The notes under the pieces: generated by a model | What the model was told of the DNA's origin: nothing | Database searches by the model: none | The model's input: the letters and a program-made list of their open reading frames with translations, nothing else | Translations under genes and position numbers: made by a program | Part shown: piece after piece, positions 1-9,368 of the stretch | Layout: each line of letters starts with the position of its first letter | Numbering within the stretch: position 1 is the stretch's first letter | NCBI RefSeq assembly: GCF_030272615.1 | Contig: NC_081414.1 | Span: forward strand, 526,795,137-526,857,136 | DNA: 62,000 nt | Direction: 5' to 3' | Origin: Cryptomeria japonica | Taxonomy: Eukaryota; Streptophyta; Pinopsida; Cupressales; Cupressaceae

Positions 1-382
1 GAAGTTTTCTAACCTAAATTAAGAAATGAAACTAGGAGTCGCAGTTAACTTGCAAGTTTCTGCCTTGATACTCCAATTAACCACTACAAAATGGGGGCTA
101 CACGAGCGCTATGAAGACCATGCTGGATGAGCCACATTTTCGTAGTCATGCAAAATTTTGCTCAAAATTGGAACCTGAGTTAGAGCTGTAGCTTTAAAAT
201 ACAAAATTGGGGTCATGCAAAAACCCTGCTATTTTTAGTAACTGTATGTTCATCCTTCACTTTTTTAAAAAAAATCTATAATTATCCACTATGCATGCGA
301 CCTCTTGGATAGGAGGATCAACTACGTGTTTAATTCTAAATTTATACTTCTTCAAAACTTCATCTGCATGCTTCTTTCCTTT
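1..382 (-). repeat. Element C 3' LTR, fragment left of the element A insertion
   Basis: Aligns base for base, with small gaps, to about 31651-32057 in the right copy. It holds the last codons of the LTR-resident frame (minus strand) and ends exactly where element A begins. In the right copy the corresponding sequence runs uninterrupted from the CCTTT motif into CTCTAGCTCC, giving the empty-site sequence. Confidence 0.8.
378..382. repeat. Target site duplication of element A, left copy
   Basis: CCTTT here against CATTT at 18575-18579, one mismatch. The uninterrupted site in the other C LTR (about 32052-32056) reads CCTTT, so the right-hand copy mutated after insertion. Confidence 0.8.
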
Positions 383-1832
383 TGTATGCGGGAAAAGCGG
401 GTCGATAGAACTCAATATGTGAAAAACAGAGCTCTATGGAGCCTTGCTCACAAACTCACAGGACTTCTTGGTGCAAGCTATGGAGTAATGAAGTATCACT
501 CAGCTTCCCAAGGTTGGTCCCATGGTTCTCTATTTTACACGGTCCCTCAAACCAATGTTTTTGCTCTCAGATCACTGAGCAAAATGGTTTAGGGATGGCA
601 AATGCAAGAACGAGGGATGCTTTGATAGATTTTAGAATAAAATGCATCCTAAGCTATGCATGATCTTAAAATGCAATAAACTAGATTATAAGATGACAAG
701 GTTAGTATAAATACTATCCTAACATGATATATTAGTCTTATGATTGACCTAAATGATAAAGAAAGTATTCTAAACATGCATATTTAGACTAAATCCTAGT
801 TAAAAGAGAGGCTAAAATGATGAGCATAAAAATGATATGAAAGTTTGAATGTATTTGAGCATAAGTATGATACTACAAACTTGGATTGATCTCTAAAAAT
901 GGAGGAATGAGAGCTCTATTTATAGCAAAAACAGGGCAATGGATGGTCAGGATTGAAAGAGTTGATCAAGGGTTGAGTTTGAAAGTTGGGGATCCATGTT
1001 TGCAATTTGCACCAATGAAATGGTGACAATTGTCAACATAAGGTTGGGTTGAGAGAAGGGGTTGGAGACATTAAATGCCTGAGAAGACCTCATGGTCATC
1101 TAGAGATAAGGGTTAAGCTTAAGTTAGGCTTACCCATTGGATTAAGAGTTAATCCAAGGATAAACCCTTGTGAAAATGATTAAGAGATAATCATGGTCAA
1201 AGCATTAAAGGCTTGATGAGACCCTTGGGTTGGATGAAGGTTAAGCTAGGCAAAAAGTCTCTAACCATGTAAGAGGGTTGAATTAACCATTAATGGTTTG
1301 GGAGACTTTGGGAAATTAAGTGGTTGAAGACTTGAAGCCTTTAATGGTTATCAAAGACTTTAAGGTTTTGAGAAGTGACCTCCCCTTGCTTAGGGATGTG
1401 ACAAAGTTTAGAAGATGGGTTAGGCTAATTAGAAGCGATTAGAAGAGTCTAGAAGGGATTAGGAAGGGGTTTAGGAAGCAAGTGGGAGATGTAGGAAAAT
1501 GCAAGTGGATGGAGGGATAATAGGATTTAATTGAATTAAAGTTTATTTAATTCAATTTGGTTGTTATTTGGGGAAATTAAATAAATTAGATTTATTCAAT
1601 TTAGGATAACTATTTAATTAAATTTGAATTTAATTAAAAGTGGATAGGGGGGATTTAATTGAATAAAATGATTTATTCATTAAATGGTATAGTGAATTTA
1701 ATTTAAATAAATTGAGTAATTTACTTAATTAAATAGAGGAATGTAGGTAATTTAATTAAATTGGATTTAATTAAATAGAGAAATGAACATAAAATATTCA
1801 TTTAGGAATACGGTCATTTTTATACGTCTACA
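383..1832 (-). repeat. Element A 3' LTR (left copy)
   Basis: 1450 bp, starting TGTATGCGG and ending TCTACA. It is collinear with 17125-18574. Reading both copies I count about 12 substitutions and no indel; seven lie in the first 90 bases. The last 350 bases are very AT-rich with many TTTAATT/AATTAAA words. Confidence 0.95.
916..925 (-). promoter_or_regulatory. TATA box of the element A LTR (3' copy)
   Basis: On the minus strand this reads CTATAAATAG, a strong plant TATA box about 900 bases from the U3 end of the LTR. The identical site occurs in the 5' LTR at 17658-17667. Confidence 0.6.
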
Positions 1833-1846
1833 TTTTGCCCCTCTTT
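1833..1846 (-). other. Polypurine tract of element A
   Basis: Minus strand reads AAAGAGGGGCAAAA directly against the LTR start TGTAGACG. This is the expected plus-strand primer and fixes the element's orientation. Element E has the near-identical tract at 48057-48069. Confidence 0.85.
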
Positions 1847-2168
1847 GAAGTGACGTGTGTGCACATGTTATTTCAAAGAAAATGATGCGTTATCATGATT
1901 TATGATCAAATGCAATTTTTGTGTCGCTCTTATGATCTGCAAGTCGTGCCCCAGATTTGATTTGATGCGTGATGCCCCCTCGGGAGATGAATCAATATTT
2001 TGAAAAGTTTGATTCAATTTGATGAGTTGTGTGTGGTGTGTATGATTTTGTCTATGTGAAATGTGTGTAAATTGATTCATCTCCCGATAATGTACATTGT
2101 GTAGGGTATAGGGGAGATTGCGACCATATTACATGTCCGTTTGGCTAACCCTAATTTCATTTTCCTCC

Positions 2169-2176
2169 TATAAAAG
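2169..2176 (+). promoter_or_regulatory. TATA box for the antisense gene of element A
   Basis: CCTATAAAAGGGG on the plus strand, about 340 bases inside the 3' LTR boundary and upstream of the plant-mobile-domain gene. Element E has a TATA-like TTATAAATT at the matching place (48335-48343). Both are preceded by an AACCCTAATTTT-like word and followed by a GATTTGA...TCATTTG stretch, so the block is conserved between two otherwise diverged elements. Confidence 0.65.
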
Positions 2177-2324
2177 GGGAAAAGAGCTTTGATTTGATTC
2201 ATTTGTGCCTTGTTGACTTTGGAGAAAGAGAATTTGGTCTGAAGTCAAAATTCCTATTCCGTATTCCAGACATTGTTTCGAGCACATTCGGAGGTACCGG
2301 AGACCTGCCGCGTATCGACCACCA

Positions 2325-3362
2325 GTAAGTCATCACTTTTGACCCTCTTTTGATTTTTGATTTAGTCATTTTTGGTCTTTTTTTAATTTTTAAAAGTCAG
2401 TTTTAGCGTTTTAGCGCGTCAAAGTCATAGATTAGCGCATACGAAATTTTAGGTAGCGCATCAAGTCTATTTTAGGGCATGCGTCCGAAACAAAATAGGG
2501 TAGCACATAGAAAGTCTAGGTTAGCGTAGGGACTAAAAATAGCGCATGGCGAATGTAGGGTAGCGCATCAGGTCAGTAGGGTAGCGCATAGGGTAGACCT
2601 AGCGCATAGGGGCCGTAGGGGTTCGCATGGGTAAGGGGTTTTAGCGCGTAGGGTAGACCTAGCGCATAGGGTCTCACAGGTAGCGCCAGCGAGGTGTAGG
2701 TTAGCGCGTGGATAGGTTTTAGCGGATAGGGTAGGTTAGGTGGCACATGGGGGGAAATATTAGCGCGTAGAGTCAGTCTAGCGCATAAGGTGAATAGATT
2801 AGCACGTAGGAAAAACAGCCTAGCGCATGGGTGGATTTTAGCACATCGAGAATCTGTTTTAGTGCATCCAAAATTTTTTTTGCGAGATAAGCTGATTTGT
2901 GAAATTGTTGTGTCGTGCTATCATGATTTTTATGGATTTGTCCAATATGAGTGTCGATATAACTTGTTTTGATTCACGATATTTCAAGTTATGTATAGAT
3001 ATCAATTTGTTGTGTTTGATCATAATATGATTTGTGTTTGCACTCTGTTTCAAGTTCAATGTGTGAAGCCTGATTTGTGTTACAAGCTGATATGGGTTGG
3101 AAACTTGAGTTGTTTTACAAGCTGATATGGGTGGGAAACTTGAGTTGTTTTACAAGTTTATGTGTTTTGGAGACTTGAGTTGTGTTACAAGTTTTGATAT
3201 GGTTTTTGATAACTTGAGTTGTGTTACAAGTTGATATGAAATGATAGGATTTTGAACTTGATGTAGATGAGCAAATTGTTTCATGTTGTTGATGTGAGTT
3301 TGATTTTGATATCTTTGTTTTGATGTGGAAACTAATATTGGATTTGTTTTGCTTGTTGACAG
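2325..3362 (+). other. Putative leader intron of the antisense gene
   Basis: A strong donor-like GTAAGT begins at 2325, and a pyrimidine/T-rich stretch ends in GACAG at 3362, where the protein frame begins to match the plant mobile domain. The stretch between holds the TAGCGCAT repeats and several imperfect copies of an ACTTGAGTTGTGTTACAAG-like sequence (about 3075-3230). Element E shows a donor (GTGAGT at 48513) and acceptor in the same arrangement. The inferred splice phases differ between the two, so exact sites are uncertain. Confidence 0.4.
2403..2870 (+). repeat. TAGCGCAT repeat array (antisense-gene leader of element A)
   Basis: About 23 degenerate copies of TTAGCGCATAGG-like units at irregular spacing of roughly 15-30 bases, variants including TAGCGCGT, TAGCACAT and TAGGGCAT. 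The same motif occurs in the opposite orientation at 14978-15356 and 16759-17013, which is the leader of gag on the other strand. Confidence 0.85.
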
Positions 3363-5237
3363 GAGCGCTTGGGTGTGGTTCAGTCGCGGGAGCGATTTCC
3401 GAAGCCGTGGACATTGATACCGCGGTTGACCCAGGTTGATCTGGACATTATTGAGAGATGCGGTTTGACCTCCCTTTTAGATATGCCTCTGTTCACTATG
3501 AACCAGGGGCTACTTACAGCATTGGCAGAGAGGTGGCACAGCGACACGAACACCTTTCATTTTGCCACTAGAGAGATGACAGTCACACCAGAGGACTGTT
3601 ACAGGATCCTGCACATTCCCGTAGTAGGTGCACTACTACCATATGAGCAGTTAGAGGAGGGTGGTACAGAGGCACTTCACCGCATCTTTCACGATGAGAT
3701 AGTCTGCAGATATGAGATCCCGTGGCAGGAGTTCTTAGACCTGGATTATGCACCCCTTCCATCCATACTAGCAGAGTTCATTGGTGGATTCCTTTGTCCT
3801 GATCGCAAGTCAAAGGGATTCTCTATGGGATGGGGGCTGGTTTTAGAGGAGATGGTTACAAAAGGCTGGAGGTTTTCATGGGGATCAGCTATGCTGGCCC
3901 ATCTGCACAGGGGCTTGCATGAGGTGGTATACCTTAGTTACGACAGTTTGTCAGCTGACGTGACACTATTACAGGTATGGGGCTGGGAGCACATTCCAGC
4001 TGCGAGGCCATTAGCAGACAGAGATAGGCCCGTGGGATGCGCATATGCATACGGATACAGGGGTCTAGTTGTCCAGCGAAAGCTAGGCAAACTAGAGCAT
4101 TGGAGGAGAGTACTGGATGATATTGATACAGTCACATGGCGACCATATACAGGTTGTGAGGTGTGGGCAGAGGACGAGCTAGAGATGCCCTTTGTATTTA
4201 TGATGAGATATTTGATCGAGAGGACCCCATTTGTTATAGAGAGGTTTGTGGTGACCCGAGTTTTGAGACAGTTTGGTCGTCAGCAGGGTATACCTCAAGG
4301 AGCTTGCCTTTATGCACGACGGAGGCAGGATGTAGCCAATTGGGGCCCGACCATTGATAGCGCAGTGGCGGTGGAGGAGTTTGTCGGGTTGGCAGGGCAG
4401 ATATGGGATTATGCCCCAGAGATTTTGCATGCGGGCATGACTGATGAGTTCGCGAGATTGTTTGCGACGCGGGCGGTGGCCAGGATATCTGATCCTGAGG
4501 AGATGCGGCCAACATTTGATGATGATGAGGAGGAGGGAGAGGGAGATGATGAGGATGATGGAGATGATGGAGGAGGAGGAGGAGGAGGGAGAGGAGTCAG
4601 AGGGAGATGGGGAGATAGAGGGAGGAGAGGAGATAGAGGTGTGGAGAGAGCAGTGAGATAGGGGGTGATAGACAGGGGGAGAGGTGGATTAACTATTGGA
4701 GCCGGTGGAGAGGGGAGGGTGGGGGAGGTGCTAGCTGCAGTGGGGGGTACAGATGAGGCGAGGTGACCAACGTAGAGGAGGAGGACGGATGTGCTCCCAC
4801 CTCTAGGACCGAGGACAGGCAGAGTGGGAGGGGTTGCCCCTGCATAGGTATTGCTATGGGTTCGGGTCCCTACACATGTTGAGGATGCTCAGATTCGGAC
4901 CCTGCAGGTGACTATACAGCAGCTGCAGGCACAGGTTTTGACATATCAGCGACAGATTGCGCAGTTGACCACTGAGTGGGATACAGAGATAGAGCGGAGG
5001 GGGCGAGCGAAGGAGCTTGCAGCCAGTGTGTAGAGAGCAGTGGCGGGTGGTCCGATGAGAGACACCCTAAGAGAGCTATCATTGAGAGCTCAGGAGGTAG
5101 AGTATTACCGACGGCATTATGAGGCTGCAGTACCCAGGGATCGTCGCGTACAGAGCTTCACACAGTCGAGATCCAGTCGATCTCGAGATACTGGGTCGCG
5201 ATCCGAGAGCCGAGGTGTGACAGGGCCATCGAGATAG
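3363..5237 (+). pseudogene. Antisense plant-mobile-domain / coiled-coil protein of element A
   Basis: One frame runs about 625 codons with five internal stops (4659 TAG, 4764 TGA, 4773 TAG, 4845 TAG, 5031 TAG), each one transition away from CAG, CGA or TGG. The N-terminal 330 residues look like the plant mobile domain (the 'aminotransferase-like, plant mobile' family): a LTQVDLDIIERCGL start, then FHFATREMTVTPEDCYRIL, later WGWEHIP and WRPY. Then follow an Asp/Glu-rich and Gly/Arg-rich linker from GA-rich DNA (4515-4660), a coiled coil (IQQLQAQVLTYQRQIAQL) and a Ser/Arg-rich tail. The first in-frame ATG is at 3483, inside the domain, so the true start is probably upstream or spliced. Antisense ORFs between INT and the 3' LTR are reported for Tat/Retand elements. 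Function in the element is unknown. Confidence 0.8.
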
Positions 5238-6656
5238 GACCCTCCTGGAGATCCAGGGGCGGGCACATCTGGAGCCAGACCATCTTCGTCACGGGATAGT
5301 CATACTTGAGAGACGTGGTCTCTGTTGTATTTGTGATCATTGTATTATTTGTACTGGACACAGTGATGATATATTTTGTACATTTTGATCATTTTTTAGA
5401 TATATATACGACACCATTTTCTTTGATCATGTGTTGTGTTATATGGATGGATGTGCTTATGTGCTCTTTTTGTTTATGTGATGATGATGCAATGCTTAAA
5501 TATATGATATAATGTATGATGCAGGATGTATGTTTTTATATGCTGTGAGATGTATCTTGAAAATGAGATGTATGATTTGATATGCAACTAAATGTAAAAT
5601 GATATGCAACTATGTTTAAAATGAGATGCAATTAATTTATAAAATGATATGCAGCTATTTTAAAATGATATGCAACTATTTTTTTGGTAGCATCCTCATT
5701 CTGTATTTGCCATCCGATATAGCCATATGTTGTTTGCTTTCTTTGTAGGTATCATCATTGAGCATTGATTTGTTTAGGATATGTTGAAAATTTATACAAG
5801 CATAATGGTATAATTGAACCATAATGACTTGAGAAAAATTTACATGATGTTTGATTTTGCAAGATAGCACAAGTGTCAAGGTATAATTGAACCAGGACGA
5901 CCTGAGTGCATATTGTGTAAACAAACAAGATTAAATCATTTGTATGCGTGAAGTGGAATCAGGCCTTCAGTGATATTCAATGTATCATGTCTCGAGGAAA
6001 GTATTGACACAGTACAAGTGATCGCCTCCCAGACAGAAGACTAAGAAAAATATTGGAAGTTCCTCATGATCTCTAGCTTTGAAGCATTTAGTGAGAAAAG
6101 GAAGAGAATCCAATAATTTAAAATTTTCAAAATGCAAAAAATAGTCAAGATTTTTATGCGATAATGCAACATTTAGTACTTCAGAAAATCATCCATCCTT
6201 GGTATTTCTTGAATTGTTTGGTTTTTGTTTTTGCGATGAAGCGTAGTTTTGGTTTGTTGGATGTCATGCTTCTGAGTTTTGCAAATAGTTTTGATGTCTT
6301 GAATGTTTGCAATTTTTAGACGATTTGAATGCCCCTAGCTGAGTGTGCCTCTTGATATGAATATGTACAGTGATTTCCAAGCCATGGTGGAATGTGGTAA
6401 GAGGATATATATGGATAAACCAGGATAGTGACTACGCTAAGTATGTCCTGAATGGATATGTGCTAAGTGTCAGGCGATGGCCGATAGTGTTTGTACGGAT
6501 AAAATGGTATGGAGAGAGATAGAGGAGCCATTCTTTCACAAGAGCGTCTGTTTACCAAGTTTTCACCATTTGTTTTTATTGTACTTTGTGTTTTTGCTTT
6601 TTCTGAATTTTTTTAATTTTTTTGCTTGTTTTGGATTTTTCCGTGCACTAGGCTAC
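5238..6656. other. Spacer between antisense gene and pol, with short repeats
   Basis: No supported gene. From about 5575 to 5690 there are about five copies of a GATATGCAACTA-like unit, alternating with TTAAAATGA. The rest is AT-rich. Both flanking genes end towards this spacer, so their transcripts converge here. Confidence 0.6.
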
Positions 6657-9368
6657 TTAAGTGTAGTACTTCTTCAAATGGATGATGTTAGTTGGTTCGT
6701 CGAGCACATCTCCTTCTGAAGTTGTGAGCTGATAGGCACTTGATCCATAGACTGATATGATGACATAGGGGCCTAACCAGTTAGGTGCAAATTTCCCTTT
6801 CTTTTCTCGATCTTGTTGATTTCTTGGATTTTCTTTGAGGACTAGGTCACCAACTTTGAAGTTGCGGGGGATGACCTTGTGATTGTAGCTCCTGCACATG
6901 CGTTGCTGATATACTTTGAGATGAGTATAAGCATGTTGGCGTCTTTCATCTAATAGTTCAAGTTCTTGCAGTCGGTTAACTCGATACTCTTCATCTGGGA
7001 TTAATCCTTTCAAAGAGACTCTGAGAGATGGGATTTCTACTTCCAGGGGTAAAATGGCTTCTGATCCATATACCAATGAGTATGGTGTTGCTCCTATAGG
7101 TGTGCAGATGCTGGTTCTGTATGCCCAAAGTGCTGGATTGAGTTGTACATGCCAATCTTTGCCTGCATCATTCACTGCTTTCTTTAGGATTTTCAAGATT
7201 GTCTTGTTGGATGCTTTTGCTTGACCATTTCCCTGTGGGTAGTATGGTGTAGAGAACCTATGTTGGATTTTGAATTTTTCACATAGTTCTTGTACATTTT
7301 GGTTTTTGAAAGGCCGTCCATTATCTATGATGATTGAACTTGGAATACCATATCTGCAGATCAGATAATTTAGGATAAAAGAGGCAATTTGTTTCCCAAT
7401 CACTGTGGTCATGGGAACTGCTTCGATCCATTTGGTAAAGTATTTTGTTGCTGTTATAATAAACTTGTGTCCATTTGAAGATGAAGGATGAATTTTGCCA
7501 ACTAAGTCCAGTCCCCACTGACAAAAGGGCCAGGATGTTGTAAATGGTTGTAGTTCCTATGCTGGTGCATGTATCAGATTGCCATGGATCTGGCATTTAG
7601 GACATTTCTTGGCGAAGTGGTATGAATCTTTCTCCATTGTAGGCCAGTAGTATCCCATCTGTAGAAGCTTTTTTGCAAGAGTAGTACCACTTGAATGTGT
7701 GCCACAAATACCTTCGTGAAGCTCGTGTAAAGCAGAATCAAAATCATTACGATCAAGGCAACGAAGAAGAGTACCATCTAGACCTCAACGATACAAAGTA
7801 TCAGCGGTAAGGGTATAAAGGGCAGCTTGCTGGATAAAATTACGTTTCTGGTTACGGGATTGGTCAATTGGTAAGATAATGTGCTTGAGGTAGTCATTTA
7901 TTGGTCCATATAGGGGAGAATCTGAACAAGTCAAGGCATAGATAACATGGGATTCAGAGTGGTCATAGGCTGGGGAGAACAGTTGCTCTACCAGGAACTC
8001 GTAATGACTCTGTTGCTCTGGAATTTGTAGTAATGAAGTGATAGTAGCCATTGCATCGACTGCTTTGTTGTTTAACCTTGGTATTTGCTCGAAGGTGATG
8101 TGCACAAAATACTGTTTGAAGTCATCCACCATTCGCTTGTAGGGTAGTAGCTTGTCATCTTTTGTCTGATAGTTGTTGTTGATTTGATGGATGACTAGTT
8201 GTGAGTCTCCATAGACTTTTAACTCTGTGATTTTCCATTCGACAGCCATCTTAATGCCTATAAACAATGCCTCATATTCAGCCACATTATTTGTGCATGG
8301 GAACATAAGCCTATATGATCTTGGTATAGTGTGTCCTTCAGAAGTGATGAATAGAATGCCAACACCTGAACCATGTTGTGTGTAGGGTCCGTCAAAGTAT
8401 AGGGTCCATTGTTTGGTAGAAAGAGCAAGAACGTCCCTGTCTGGAAATTCAATCTCCATGGTTTGTTTTCCTGGCAGCGGTGCTTCAGCCAGCTGATCTG
8501 CAATTGCTTGTCCTTTGATGGCCCGTCTTTCTATGTATTGTATGTCGAATTCACTGAGAATCATGACCCATTTAGCCAATCGGCCTGTAAGAGCTACCTT
8601 GCTGAGTAGATATTTGAGAGGATCAATTTTTGTGACTAGCTTAATGGTGTGTGCTAGCATATAATGTCGGAACTTCTGAGATGCGAAGACCACTGTTAGG
8701 CAAGCCTTTTCAATGAATGTATAGTTGAGTTCATATCCATTCAATGTCTTACTGATGTAATATATGGCTCATTCCTTTCCTTGTTGATTTTCTTATGCCA
8801 ATAGTGCCCCCAGTGATATATCTGTTGTTGAGATATATAGGATAAGAGCCTTTCCTGCGACTGGTGGTACTAGAACTGGTGGATTCATCAGGTACTGTTT
8901 GATTTGGTAAAAAGATTCTGCACACTTGGTCTCCCATCTGAAGGGTACATTTTTGTGTAGTAAATGGTTAAATGGTAGACTTTTATCTGCTAGTTGAGTG
9001 ATGAATCTCCTGATTGATTGAAGTCATCCTTGTAGAGATCTGAGTTGACTGATATTCTTTGGTGGTGGCATGTCCATAATGGCTTGTACCTTTGCTGGAT
9101 CTACTTCAATACCTTTAGCTGAGACAATGTAGCCTAGTAATTTGCCTGATGTAACCCCGAAGACACACTTCTTAGGGTTGAGCCTGACTTGGAATTTCTC
9201 CAATCGATCAAAGATCATTGTTAGGATGCTGAGATGTTCTGCTCTGGTGAAGGATTTAGCTAGTAAATCATCCACATAGTCTTCCATAAATGTGTGCATC
9301 ATGTCATGGAATATTGTTGTCATTGCTCTTTGATAAGTGGCCCCTGCATTCTTTAAGCCAAAAGGCAT
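6657..9368 (-). pseudogene. Element A pol, second part: RT core, RNase H, archaeal-type RNase H, integrase
   Basis: A single minus-strand frame with stops at 9024, two near 8780-8800, 7785 and 7557. In order: RT from MPFGLKNAGATYQRAM with the active-site YVDD; the normal RNase H; a second RNase H of archaeal type (YFDGPYTQHGSG, EYEALF, YGDSQLV, later NNKAVDAMA); integrase with its HHCC zinc finger (HELH...CPKCQ), first Asp (GLDLVG) and second Asp (IDNGRPF). The third catalytic position reads GNGQAKASNK where Glu is expected, so integrase is probably inactive. The C-terminal part has the usual FKVGDLVL and LGPY motifs. RT, RH, aRH, INT is the Tat order. Confidence 0.9.

Noticed and set aside
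436-663. 75-residue open frame in the A LTR, repeated at 17178-17405
   Set aside because: Present twice only because the LTR is duplicated; no domain, sits in the U5/R part and has no conserved feature.
2403-2870. Repeat arrays considered as a CRISPR-like or satellite array
   Set aside because: Units are short, degenerate and irregularly spaced inside a plant retroelement; no constant-length repeats and spacers.
4179-4656. Several overlapping open frames across the antisense gene
   Set aside because: Shadows of the plant-mobile-domain frame in GA-rich DNA; no homology of their own.
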